From CAVSMC01 sp963798655 (GTDB lineage Bacteria > Pseudomonadota > Gammaproteobacteria > Burkholderiales > Casimicrobiaceae), in NCBI GenBank assembly GCA_963798655.1, contig CAWCUH010000016.1, forward strand, positions 434,001-498,000: DNA of 64,000 bases. Direction: 5' to 3'. Below the pieces are notes generated by a model. The model saw only the letters and a list, made by a program, of their open reading frames with translations. It searched no databases and was not told the DNA's origin. Within the stretch, counting starts at the first letter, position 1. The number at the start of each line of letters is the position of its first letter. A program made the translations under genes and the position numbers. Shown here in pieces: positions 38,288 through 47,380 of this stretch.

Positions 38288-39832
38288 GATGGCGGGAGCA
38301 CGTAGCTCCAGGTTTCGGATACCGCGGTGTCGTCCGCCCGCAGCACGGCGCGCATCTCCACCGGCTTCTTGTCGTCGACGCGCTTGATGCGCAGCGTCAC
38401 GCGGTAGCCCGCGGTCACTTCGCTTCGATACACGTTCGATTCGACCAGTTTCGCGTTCGCGTCGACCGTGATGCGCGCTTCGACGGCGGAGTCGTCCTCC
38501 GGCGCCGCTTTGCCGACCGAAGTGAAATCGACGACGAATTCGATCGTGTCATCGGGCTTGTGCGCGCCGCCATGCCCGCGTCGGGTCTGCGTGACCCACC
38601 CGAGCGGAGGTCGCGTCTCCTTCTCGCGCTGCCACAGCAACCGGTAGTCGCGCTCGTACGGCTGGCCGGGCGACCGGCAGCGCGTCGGGCACCCAGAAGG
38701 CGACGATGTTGTCGTTCGTCTCGTCCGGCGTCGGAATCTGCACCAGCTCGACGCGTCCGGCGCCCCATTTGCCTGCGGGCTGCACCCACACCGACGGGCG
38801 CAGCTCGAAGCGCGACTCGAGGTCCTCGTAGCTCTCGAACGAGCGGTCGCGCTGCTGCACGCCGAAGCCGACCGGGTCGGGCATCGTGAACGAGGTATCG
38901 AGCAGCTGACGCGGATTGACGAGCGGTCGCCAGATCCATTCGCCGGTGGACGAGTGGATCGACAGCCCGTCGGAGTCGTGAACCTCGGGCCGGTAGTCCT
39001 CGCCGCGCGACGGGTCGTTCTCACCGAAGAAGAACATGGTCGTCAGCGGCGCGATGCCGAGCTTCGCGACCTTGTCGCGCAGGTACAGGCGCTCGTGCAC
39101 GTCGACCGCGGTGCTGATGCCGGGCACGAGCGTGAAGCGGTAGGCACCGGCGAGTCGAGGCGAGTCGAGCAGCGCGAAGATCGTGAGCTCGTTGGCATCC
39201 GGGCTCGGTCGTCGGATCCAGAATTCGGTGAAGCGCGGAAACTCCTCGCCCGACGGCAGCGCGGTATCGACGGCGAGCGCGCGCGCCGATATGCCGTAGC
39301 GCTGCCCGGCGCCGAGCGCGCGAAAGTAGCTCGCGCCGAGAAACACGAGCACCTCGTCCTTGTAGCGCGGCGTATTAAGCGCGTAATGGACGCGAAAGCC
39401 GGCGAAGCCGACGTCGCGCAGCTTGGCTGCGTCGAGCTTGTTGTGGCCGTATTCGAACGACGCCGGGTCGAACGCGATTTCGCGCACATCCTTGTCCGTG
39501 ATCTCGTTGATGCGAACGCGGTTGTCGTAGATGAAGCCGCGGTGAAAGAACATGACCTCGAACGGCAGGTTGGCTCCGCGCCACAGCGCGCGATCGGGAC
39601 GGAAACGGATGTCGCGGTACTGATCGTAGCCGAGGCTCTGCAGCTCTTTCGGCAGCGGCGCATCGGGCTTGCGGTAGGCCTCACGCGCGAGGTCCTGCGC
39701 GCGCCGCGCGACATCGTTGAAGTCGAATGCCGCGGCTTCGTGCGCGGCGACGACGCACGCGCTCGCGACAATGAGGGACGCGCGGCGCAGCCAGCGCGCA
39801 GGCAGCGAGCGGTGCCACAGGACCGGCATCAT
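38284..39832 (-). CDS. opgG: OpgG/OpgD periplasmic glucan biosynthesis protein, one frameshift
   Basis: About 515 residues if one extra base near 38671 (codon about 386) is removed. A signal peptide with a twin-Arg pair (RWLRRASLIVASACVVAAHEAAA) is followed by FDFNDVARRAQDLAREAY and the MdoG domain: SLGYDQYRDIRFRPDRALW, FFFGENDPSRGEDYRPEVHDSDGLSI and LVNPRQLLDTSFTMPDPVGFG. After the shift the C-terminal immunoglobulin-like part continues at PGQPYERDYRLLWQREKETR to VSETWSYVLPPS. OpgG/OpgD proteins modify glucans in the periplasm; OpgD of E. coli is a GH186 endo-beta-1,2-glucanase. Assignment to G over D rests on the N-terminus only. As written the product would end early in a shadow frame. Confidence 0.8.
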
Positions 39833-40398
39833 GAAGTTGCGGAGTGCTCGCAGGTGGTGCGTAGAGGAACGGCCGCGGTGCGCGGAGGCGAGCAATCGCT
39901 GTGCCGACGAATTTACCGTGGGTAGAACATCGTGCGCTGCAGGATTGCCGTCGCAAAGCCGCGTGTTGCGCGGGCCCCGGAGCCGCTCGTGAATTCGCTG
40001 TGGCGAGCAGCGGACGACGAACGTTGTGCAAGTTAGTACGACGGCTTGAAGAAATTACTGCGCAAGCGCTTCAACCGCCGGAAACCATCCTGGTCATCAT
40101 CGCAACGTGCCGCATCGGCGCCGATAGGGCACCAGCCGTTCAGTGCTCGACGCGGTAGCGGGCGAACGCGAGCCGGCCGCGCACCGGATCGCGCCGTCGC
40201 AGACGCGGATTCACTCTCCTCAGAGCCGCTCCGCTCCGCCGGGAAGCCGATCCGTCGCATTCAGGCGCCAGCACCGGCCGGATCGCGGGAGACTCGCGAG
40301 GTAATCTGCCGCGGCGCGAGGCCGCCGCAATGTATGCTGCCGCGAGAGTTCGCCTGACATCGGATGCTTACGGCTTAGCCGCGACTGGGGAGGCAACG
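39833..40398. other. Intergenic region between opgG and the LytS-type kinase operon
   Basis: 566 bp between divergent transcription units; no gene supported on either strand. Inside it TTGAAG (40048-40053) and CTTCAA are spaced by about 15 bases, an imperfect operator-like palindrome. Both promoters presumably lie here. I could not identify a LytTR direct-repeat site or consensus promoter by eye. Confidence 0.4.
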
Positions 40399-40434
40399 AT
40401 GATCGTCCGCACAGCGCCCGTCCTGCCCGCGTGA
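40399..40434 (+). CDS. 11-codon leader peptide coupled to the kinase gene
   Basis: The strong ribosome site GGGGAGG (40387-40393) is followed six bases later by ATG and 11 codons encoding MIVRTAPVLPA, then TGA. The stop overlaps the kinase ATG as TGATG (40432-40436). The kinase itself has no ribosome site apart from this, so its translation is probably coupled to the leader. Two prolines and an Arg codon (CGC) are the only candidates for a stalling signal; whether it is regulatory or only a coupling device is inference. Confidence 0.5.
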   Translation: MIVRTAPVLPA

Positions 40435-41540
40435 TGGCCGCGAACGCACGACCGCGCCCGAGCGCGCTCGAGGGGCTGACGCCGAGGGGATTCGCCGTCC
40501 TCGCCGCGGTGTGCGCGGTCAACGCATTGAGGCGGAACATGAACTCGCGGTACCTCCGCGAGGACGTCTTCGAGTGGCTGATCGACGTCGGCCATGCATT
40601 CTTCACCGGCCTCGTGTCCGGGACGCTGGTCGTGCTGGCGGTCGTGCTGACCGTGAACGGCGTGCGATCGCCGGGAGTGCGCCGGTACGCCGCCGTGCTG
40701 ATCGCGGCTGCCGTTGCGAGCGCCGCGGGTTCGGTGTTCGTCGTCGGCTACGACACCGATTGGACCTGGGCTCCCGAGCCCATGCCGGGTGTCACGATGA
40801 CCACAAGCCGATGGTTTTTCTCGACGTGGCCGCGCTACCTGCTGCTGTCGTGCCTCTTCGCAATCGCCTTCCTGTATTTGCGCGAAAAGCACGACTCCGA
40901 GCGCGAGATGCGCCGTCTCGACGAGGAGCGCGCCCAGTTCGAGCAGCGGACGACCGAGGCGGTGCTTCAACGACTGCAGGCGCAGATCGAGCCGCACTTC
41001 CTGTTCAACACGCTCGCGCACGTCAAACGTCTGTACCAGACGGACAGCGCGACGGGCGCCGCGATGCTCGACAAGCTCATGCGCTACCTCGCCGAAGCGC
41101 TGCCGCAAATGCGCGAGCCGCAATCGACGATCGCCCGCGAGATTGCGCTCACCGAAGCGTACATCGGCATCCAGCAGATCCGCATGGGGCGACGCCTTCG
41201 CTTTAATCTCGAGGTCGACAACGACATCGCCAACGCACAGATGCCGCCGATGATGCTGCTGACGCTCGTCGAGAACGCGATCAAGCACGGGCTCTCACCG
41301 CTGCCCGAGGGCGGCACGATCACCGTGCACGCGGCGCGCGAGCGAAGTCAGCTCGTCGTCAGCGTTGTCGACGACGGACAGGGGTTCACGAGCCAGAGCG
41401 GAACCGGCACAGGACTCGCCAACGTGCGTGCAAGGCTTTCGGCGTTGCACGGCGCGGCGGCGCAGCTCGCGCTGTCGGCCAATCGGCCTCGCGGCGTCGC
41501 GGCGACGCTCCGGTTGCCCGTCGCGGCGGGTCGAGGATAA
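40434..41540 (+). CDS. LytS/YehU-type membrane sensor histidine kinase
   Basis: About 368 residues. Four hydrophobic segments in the first 145 residues (AVLAAVCAVNAL; LVSGTLVVLAVVLTV; VLIAAAVASAAGSVFVV; LLLSCLFAIAFLYL) form the membrane sensor. A coiled linker with EREMRRLDEERAQFEQRT follows. The His_kinase domain has phosphoacceptor His188 in QIEPHFLFNTLAHV, an N-box LVENAIKHGL and G-box GTGTGLANVRARL, so it should be active. It starts a three-gene operon with a kinase-like protein and a LytTR regulator. Confidence 0.9.
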   Translation: MAANARPRPSALEGLTPRGFAVLAAVCAVNALRRNMNSRYLREDVFEWLIDVGHAFFTGLVSGTLVVLAVVLTVNGVRSPGVRRYAAVLIAAAVASAAGSVFVVGYDTDWTWAPEPMPGVTMTTSRWFFSTWPRYLLLSCLFAIAFLYLREKHDSEREMRRLDEERAQFEQRTTEAVLQRLQAQIEPHFLFNTLAHVKRLYQTDSATGAAMLDKLMRYLAEALPQMREPQSTIAREIALTEAYIGIQQIRMGRRLRFNLEVDNDIANAQMPPMMLLTLVENAIKHGLSPLPEGGTITVHAARERSQLVVSVVDDGQGFTSQSGTGTGLANVRARLSALHGAAAQLALSANRPRGVAATLRLPVAAGRG

Positions 41541-41545
41541 GGGCG

Positions 41546-42712
41546 ATGGACGGCGCGGTCTTCGAAGATGCCGCGGCAAAGCGCTCGCGGGCCGAATGGT
41601 TCGCCGGATGGATCGCCGCATGGCGCCGCATAAGTCGGGAGCAGGCGATCGGCGCGGCGTTGCTCGGCGTCGCCGCGATCTCGCCGAGCCTGCTGACTGC
41701 GGCAATGGGACGGTTCGGCATTCTATGGAACGAGCTCCCCCGGCTCGTGATCAACGCCGAGATCTGGTCGTTCGCGCTGCTGCTGTGCGTCGTCGTCGCC
41801 GACCTGCACGTCGACCGCGGCGCACGCCGTCTGGTCGCCTACGGCGTTGCGGCCATCACCGCCGCGGCACTCGGCGTTCTGCTCGGGCTTGCGCACTCGC
41901 ATTTCGTCTGGGACGCGTTGCGCAATCCCCATGCGATCATCAAGGCCAAGGCCCAGGTAACGCCGTGGGTGATGTACACGATCAGCTTCTCCTCGTTCAT
42001 CGAGACGGCGATGATCGGCAGCCTCGTCACTTACCTGTACGCCGACCGTCGAGAAGCGCAGCAGATGGCGCAGCGCGTGCACGGTGCGCAGCTGCGGCGC
42101 GCCGATCAGGCAAAGGCGATGCTCGAGTCGCAGCTGCAGGCGATGCAGGCGCGCGTCGAGCCGCAATTCCTGTTCGACACGCTCGCCCGGATCAGGCAGC
42201 TCTACGACGTCGACGCCGCGCTCGCCGAGCGCATGCTCGATGACCTGATCGCGTACCTGCGCGCCGCGATGCCGACGATGCGCAGCGCATCGTCGACGCT
42301 CGGCCAAGAGACCGGGCTCGTCCGCGCATACCTCAACATCGTGAAGACGCGGCTCGGCGAGCGGCTAACGTTCGGCATCGAATTGCCCGACCGCCTTAAG
42401 ACCGTGCGCATGCCGCCGATGCTGCTGCTGCCGCTCATCGACGACGCCGTCGCGAGACTGCTCGACGCGGAGCAGCTGCGCGCGACACTTCGGATCCGTG
42501 TCGAGTCGTCCGACGGAACGCTGCGGCTCGTGCTCGACATGCGCGGCGAGCTGCCTCGACGCGAGCCCGGCACCGTCGTAGAGCGCATACGCGACCGCCT
42601 CGAGGCGCTCTACGGCGCCGGCGCGCGAATCGCAATCCGCGAGATCGACGAGCGGACGAACGAAACCATCGTGGAGATTCCGCATGAGGCCATTGACGGC
42701 AGTGATCGCTGA
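41546..42712 (+). CDS. Degenerate LytS-like kinase (probable pseudokinase)
   Basis: 388 residues and the same layout as the preceding kinase: membrane helices in the first 165 residues, then QARVEPQFLFDTLARIRQLY. The phosphoacceptor His is replaced by Gln207. The ATP-binding N-box reads LIDDAVARLLD instead of LVENAIKHGL, losing the Asn, and no GLGL/G-box is present (RREPGTVVERIRDRLEALYG). It should neither bind ATP nor autophosphorylate in the usual way. The reading frame is intact and translation signals are good (GAGGATAAGGG before the ATG), so it is maintained, perhaps as a heterodimer partner or sensor subunit. It overlaps the regulator gene by 29 bp. Confidence 0.82.
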   Translation: MDGAVFEDAAAKRSRAEWFAGWIAAWRRISREQAIGAALLGVAAISPSLLTAAMGRFGILWNELPRLVINAEIWSFALLLCVVVADLHVDRGARRLVAYGVAAITAAALGVLLGLAHSHFVWDALRNPHAIIKAKAQVTPWVMYTISFSSFIETAMIGSLVTYLYADRREAQQMAQRVHGAQLRRADQAKAMLESQLQAMQARVEPQFLFDTLARIRQLYDVDAALAERMLDDLIAYLRAAMPTMRSASSTLGQETGLVRAYLNIVKTRLGERLTFGIELPDRLKTVRMPPMLLLPLIDDAVARLLDAEQLRATLRIRVESSDGTLRLVLDMRGELPRREPGTVVERIRDRLEALYGAGARIAIREIDERTNETIVEIPHEAIDGSDR

Positions 42713-43433
42713 GGACGAGCCAGTGCTCCGCGCCGAGCTGCGTGAAACGCTCGCCAAGCTCTGGCCCGAGCTCGTCGTCTGCGCCGAGGCCGAGGACGGC
42801 ATCGAGGCGCTCCGGCTCGTCGACACGCGCAAGCCAGACATCCTGTTTCTCGACATCGAGATGCCGGGCGTGTCGGGACTCGACGTTGCGCGCCATGCGA
42901 GCGGCAGGTGCCACGTCGCGTTCGTTACCGCGTACGACAAGTACGCCGTCGATGCGTTCGAGAACGGCGCCGTCGACTACGTCATGAAGCCGATTTCGCC
43001 AGCGCGGCTCGCGACCACCGTGCAGAGGCTGAAGGAGAAGGTGCGCGGCACACCGGCGAACCTCGAAAGCCTTCTGGAGGCGCTGTCGCACTCGAACGGC
43101 CGCAAGGAATACATGCGCTGGATTACCGCGTCGATCGGCAGCGACCTGCGGCTCATCACGGTCGACGAGGTCTGTTACTTCAAGGCCGACAACAAGTACA
43201 CGATCGTCGTGACCGCCGAGCAGGAATCCGTGATCCGGCGTTCGATCAAGGAGCTCGCCGACGAGATCGATCCGGACGTCTTCTGGCAGATCCACCGCGG
43301 AACGCTCGTCAACGTCCACGCGATCGCGGGCGTGCAGCGCGACGTCGCCGGCCATCTGCGGGTGAAGTTGAAGCAGCGCAAGGAAACGCTTCCTGTGAGC
43401 GAGTCGTACGTGCATTTGTTCAAGTCGATGTAA
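42684..43433 (+). CDS. LytTR-family response regulator
   Basis: 249 residues. The receiver (1-120) has the acidic EDE triplet near 10-12, Asp57 in LFLDIEMPG and KPIS near 104. The LytTR DNA-binding domain (about 150-249) shows DEVCYFKADNKYTIV and FWQIHRGTLVNVHAI. The partner is the upstream kinase pair. LytTR regulators bind pairs of 9-bp repeats; likely targets are the TonB receptor 61 bp downstream or the divergent glucan genes. Confidence 0.93.
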   Translation: MRPLTAVIAEDEPVLRAELRETLAKLWPELVVCAEAEDGIEALRLVDTRKPDILFLDIEMPGVSGLDVARHASGRCHVAFVTAYDKYAVDAFENGAVDYVMKPISPARLATTVQRLKEKVRGTPANLESLLEALSHSNGRKEYMRWITASIGSDLRLITVDEVCYFKADNKYTIVVTAEQESVIRRSIKELADEIDPDVFWQIHRGTLVNVHAIAGVQRDVAGHLRVKLKQRKETLPVSESYVHLFKSM

Positions 43434-43494
43434 TGGCACGGCGGTCGCACCGATCGGCGGCCGAACGCGACCGAGGTCCAAAGCGTAGACCACG

Positions 43495-46206
43495 ATGACT
43501 GCATCGATCTATCCGCGCGCGCGCCGGCGCGCGCTCGTCGTCGCCTGCGCCAACGCGCTCGCGTCGGGCGCCGCCGCAGGCGAGACGCCGCCCTCCGACG
43601 CCGACGCGCGCGCGAACATCCGGATCGAAGTGACCGGCTCGCACATTCGGCGCACCGATGCCGACACGGCGCTGCCGCTGCAAATTCTCACGCGCGAGGA
43701 CATCGAGCGCGGCGATTTTCGCACGGCCGCCGAGGTGCTCGCGCACGTCGCGGCCAACTTCAACGGACGCAACGATCTCGTGTCGATCGGCGAGGGGGGC
43801 CGGCCGGGACTCGCGTCGGCGAATTTGCGCGGCATGGGCGAAGGCAACACGCTGGTGCTGCTCAACGGCCGGCGGATCGCGAACTACGCGTTCAGCTTCC
43901 AGGGCGCGGCGACGGTCGACCTCAATTCGATCCCGCTCGCCGCGATCGAGCGCGTCGAGATCCTGCGTGACGGCGCGTCGTCCATCTACGGCACCGACGC
44001 GATCTCCGGCGTTGTCAACTTCATCACCCGCGACGACTTCCGCGGCGTCGAGGCGACCGGCGAAGCCGGCGTCGCCGAGCACCACGGCGGCGATCGATAT
44101 CGCGCGACCGTCAGCGCCGGCACAGGCGACCTCGGCAACGACCGCTACAACGCGTTCGTCACGCTCGATTGGCAAAAGGAGCGTCCGATCGACGCCCGCA
44201 ATCGGCCGTACGCGAAGACCGGATACCTGCCCGGCGAAGGCGTCAATCGGCTCACGCAAGGTGGCACCGTCCCCGCGAACGTGCTGCTGCCGGGTTTCCG
44301 ATTCGGGAACCCGGCATTCGCCACCGGGTGCGCGCCCCCGGCGTCGCTTCCGTTCGTCGACCCCAGAGGCGAGGTTTGCGCATTCGACTTCGCGGCGGTG
44401 AGTCAGATCGCGCCCGAAACCGAGCGGCAGACGTTGCTTGCCCGCGCGACCTGGCACGCTGCGCCGCAGCACCAACTGTTCGCCGAATACGCGTTCGCGA
44501 AGAACACGCTCACGAGCGCGATATCGCCTACGCCGGTCCTCGGCGGTTTTTCCAATCCGGTGTTGTATCCGTCCTCGGGTCCGTACTATCCGACTGCGTT
44601 CGCTGCCGACCACGGGCTCACCGGCGACATCGGCGTGCTGTATCGCGCGCTCTCGCTCGGGCCGCGGGTCACGGAATCGGAAACCGAGGCGCACCGCATC
44701 CTCGCGGGCGCCAAGGGCACGCTGCTCGGCTGGGAATACGACGCCGCGATCGCGCGAAGCTGGAACACCGGTACTTATTCACTTGGATCGGGCTGGCTCT
44801 CCGGGGAGCGCTTCCGCGAGGCGTTCGCCACGGGCCTGATCAACCCGTTCGGCCCGTCCGGCGAGCAAGGCACGCAACTCGAGCGCGCGGCGCAGGTGTC
44901 CGGGCCGATTCGACAGGCGAAAGCGACGACCAGTCTCGTCGACTCCAGGGCATCGCGCGACGTGTTGGCGCTGCCCGGCGGACCGCTCGCGATCGCGCTC
45001 GGCGGCGAGGCGCGGCGCGAGAAGTTGAGCGATCGGCCGGAACCGATGTTAGAGACGGGTGACATTGCCGGCGCCGGCGGTGCACTCAAACCGCAGGACG
45101 CGGGACGCACGGTGTACGCGGCGTTCATCGAGGCCAATATTCCGGTTGTGAAAGGCGTCGAGGTCCAGCTGTCCGCGCGCCACGACCACTACAGCGACTT
45201 CGGCGGGACGACGAATCCGAAGATCGCGCTGCGCTGGCAGCCGACGCGCTCGCTGCTCGTCCGCGGATCGTGGGGCACCGGATTCCGGGCGCCGAGCCTG
45301 CCCGAGCTCTACACGGCGCAACAGGTGAATCAGGTGCTGGGTGACGAGCAGGTCTACGACCCTGTCCGCTGCCCCATCACCAATCTGATCTCCGATTGCC
45401 TGGGACCGTTCAACGTGATCGACGGCGGCAATCCGGTTCTCCAGCCCGAGCGCTCGACGCAGTACACGGCGGGTGTGGTCTGGGCGCCGACCGAGCGGGT
45501 GTCGCTCGCGCTCGATTACTGGAACATCGACAAGAAGAACGTCATCGGGACGCTCGACGAGTTCGTCATCTTTGACAACTATGCGCGCTACGGCGCGAGC
45601 AATGTCGTGCGCGGGCCGGTCGATCCGGCCTACCCTAATCTGCCGGGACCGGTCGACTACCTGATCGTCTATAACGAGAACCTCGGACGGCTGAAGACGT
45701 CGGGTCTCGACATCGGCGTGCAGTTTCGCTCCGACGCGACATCGTTCGGACGCTTCGCGTTCAAGCTCGACGGCACGTACATCGCCGACTGGAAGCTCGC
45801 GTTCGAAGGATTGCCGAGCGTGAGTGATGCCGGCCGCATCGGCACATTCGGTCCCGTTCCCCGCTGGCGGCATTACGCGACGCTGAACTGGGACTACGGC
45901 GCGTGGTCGGCGACGCTCGCGCAAACGTACCAGAGCGGCTACAGCGAGACCGACCCGAAGCCGTGCGATCCGGAAATCCAAGAATGCAGCGGCACACGCC
46001 GCGTCGGCTCGTATTCGATCTGGGATCTGCAGACGCGCTACACCGGCTTTCGGAATACGACGATCGCGGTGGGCATTCGAAACCTGTTCGATCGCGACCC
46101 GCCGTTCGCGGCGCAGGGGACTTCGTTTCAGGTCGGCTTCGATCCTCTGTACGCCGATCCGCGCGGGCGCCTGTATTACGCGCGGCTCACGTACGCGTTC
46201 AAGTGA
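43495..46206 (+). CDS. TonB-dependent outer-membrane receptor
   Basis: 903 residues. A signal peptide (ALVVACANALASGAAAGE) precedes a plug domain at about 45-165 (RIEVTGSHIRRTDADTALPLQ, LVLLNGRRIANY, IERVEILRDGASSIYGTDAISGVVNFIT). A 22-strand barrel follows, ending in the aromatic C-terminal strand YYARLTYAFK. GTGFRAPSLPELY near 595 is a family signature. The subtype (ITGSRI/RRT start, long extracellular loops) is common among carbohydrate or unknown-ligand receptors in oligotrophic proteobacteria, not siderophore receptors with a FecA domain. Proximity to the glucan genes suggests a glycan ligand, but this is inference. Confidence 0.92.
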   Translation: MTASIYPRARRRALVVACANALASGAAAGETPPSDADARANIRIEVTGSHIRRTDADTALPLQILTREDIERGDFRTAAEVLAHVAANFNGRNDLVSIGEGGRPGLASANLRGMGEGNTLVLLNGRRIANYAFSFQGAATVDLNSIPLAAIERVEILRDGASSIYGTDAISGVVNFITRDDFRGVEATGEAGVAEHHGGDRYRATVSAGTGDLGNDRYNAFVTLDWQKERPIDARNRPYAKTGYLPGEGVNRLTQGGTVPANVLLPGFRFGNPAFATGCAPPASLPFVDPRGEVCAFDFAAVSQIAPETERQTLLARATWHAAPQHQLFAEYAFAKNTLTSAISPTPVLGGFSNPVLYPSSGPYYPTAFAADHGLTGDIGVLYRALSLGPRVTESETEAHRILAGAKGTLLGWEYDAAIARSWNTGTYSLGSGWLSGERFREAFATGLINPFGPSGEQGTQLERAAQVSGPIRQAKATTSLVDSRASRDVLALPGGPLAIALGGEARREKLSDRPEPMLETGDIAGAGGALKPQDAGRTVYAAFIEANIPVVKGVEVQLSARHDHYSDFGGTTNPKIALRWQPTRSLLVRGSWGTGFRAPSLPELYTAQQVNQVLGDEQVYDPVRCPITNLISDCLGPFNVIDGGNPVLQPERSTQYTAGVVWAPTERVSLALDYWNIDKKNVIGTLDEFVIFDNYARYGASNVVRGPVDPAYPNLPGPVDYLIVYNENLGRLKTSGLDIGVQFRSDATSFGRFAFKLDGTYIADWKLAFEGLPSVSDAGRIGTFGPVPRWRHYATLNWDYGAWSATLAQTYQSGYSETDPKPCDPEIQECSGTRRVGSYSIWDLQTRYTGFRNTTIAVGIRNLFDRDPPFAAQGTSFQVGFDPLYADPRGRLYYARLTYAFK

Positions 46207-46216
46207 TGAGTCGCAA

Positions 46217-46384
46217 TCACCGTACGGTGGGCCGCCCCCACACTTCTTCATCCAAATTGTTGTTGAAGTAGTTGAACGGCCCGAAACCGCCCACGATCGC
46301 GGCTGGCGGCGACTTTGCGAACAGTTCATCGATCGTGCCGAACGACAAAGCGTGCTGGTGTGGCCCATCCTGCGTCGGAGTCAC
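46217..46384 (-). CDS. Possible small protein or gene remnant, 55 codons
   Basis: The minus-strand frame from GTG 46384 to TGA 46217 encodes 55 residues with a convincing protein character (GTIDELFAKSPPAAIVGGFG then FNYFNNNLDEEVWGRP). It is noticeably less GC-rich than its neighbours in the 3' part. The frame continues open upstream into the nhaR 3' end in another frame. It may be a small gene following nhaR or the C-terminal remnant of a lost gene. No family recognised; no good ribosome site. Confidence 0.35.
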   Translation of the reverse strand: MTPTQDGPHQHALSFGTIDELFAKSPPAAIVGGFGPFNYFNNNLDEEVWGRPTVR

Positions 46385-46410
46385 TGCAAGTAGCCGACAC
46401 TCGCTCGAAT

Positions 46411-47367
46411 CTATTCTGCCCGCCTGGCTCGCTTGCGCAGCCGCCGACGCCGCGCGGGGGACGTCGATGGGCCGAACACGCCTTCGCGGGCCGCGTTGCG
46501 CATCGCGAGCACCGCCGGTGCGGTTAGTCGCCGCTCGATCGATATTGCGTAGAACTCCTCGGCGACCTTGTCAGTCTCGCCCAGCACGTCAACGCGGTAG
46601 CGCTGCCTGAGTTCGTCGCTCAATAGCGCCGGTGCCGGGAAGACGCCGCTTCCCGCCTGCCCGAAGTCCTGCATCAAGGCGCGGTCATCGAACTCGCCGA
46701 CGATGCGCGGTCGAACGCCTTCGGCGGCGAACCATTGCATGAGCTTCGGCCGCACCGCTGCGTCCGGTCCGGGTAGCAGCATCGGTACGCCGTCGAGCGA
46801 CTGAGGGAAGCGGAGCGTGCAACGGCGCGCGAGTGATGGCGTCGCGAAAAAGGCGATGCCGCATGTTCCGAGGTAGTGACTGAAGGCGCGCACCTGCATT
46901 GCCGAGGGCATCGGCGCATCGGCGATTACGACGTCGAGGCGTCGGACTGCGAGCTCCGCGAGCAAGTCCTTGAGCCTCCATTCGCGGCACATGATGCGCA
47001 TGGGCTCGGGCAGCCGCAGCACCGGCTCGAGCAGCCGGAACACGACCGATTTCGGCACGACGTCGGCGACCCCGACATGCAGCACCTCCGGCATGCCGCT
47101 GCCACCCTTGGCCAGCAGTTCCTGCAGCTGCTCGCCGCGCGGGAAGATCTCGTCGGCGTACGCAAGCGCGGCGCGGCCCGCGTCGGTGAGCTCGAGCGCG
47201 CGCCCAACGCGCCTCAAGAGGTTTGCACCGAGGCTTTCCTCGAGCAGCTTGAGCTGCCCGCTGATCGACTGCGGCGTCAAATGAAGGCGCGCCGCTGCGC
47301 GAGCGATGCTGCCCGCTTTTGCTACCACCCAGAAGTAATGGAAATGCTTATAGTTGAGCGTCGCCAT
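46411..47367 (-). CDS. nhaR: NhaR-like LysR regulator
   Basis: 318 residues. The N-terminus MATLNYKHFHYFWVVAKAGS is the NhaR hallmark, followed by the helix-turn-helix ARAAARLHLTPQSISGQLKLLEE and a LysR effector domain with VGVADVVPKSVVFRLLEP. NhaR activates Na+/H+ antiporter genes in response to sodium in E. coli; no nhaA is in the window. Divergent from the stress operon, with a 24-bp palindrome just upstream of its ATG. The C-terminus is very basic (RRRRLRKRARR). Confidence 0.88.
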   Translation of the reverse strand: MATLNYKHFHYFWVVAKAGSIARAAARLHLTPQSISGQLKLLEESLGANLLRRVGRALELTDAGRAALAYADEIFPRGEQLQELLAKGGSGMPEVLHVGVADVVPKSVVFRLLEPVLRLPEPMRIMCREWRLKDLLAELAVRRLDVVIADAPMPSAMQVRAFSHYLGTCGIAFFATPSLARRCTLRFPQSLDGVPMLLPGPDAAVRPKLMQWFAAEGVRPRIVGEFDDRALMQDFGQAGSGVFPAPALLSDELRQRYRVDVLGETDKVAEEFYAISIERRLTAPAVLAMRNAAREGVFGPSTSPARRRRLRKRARRAE

Positions 47368-47380
47368 GGTTCGAAAAAAC

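Noticed and set aside
46272..46610. Plus-strand frame of 112 codons between the TonB receptor and nhaR
   Set aside because: Overlaps the nhaR 3' end and the opposite frame looks more protein-like; no start signal.
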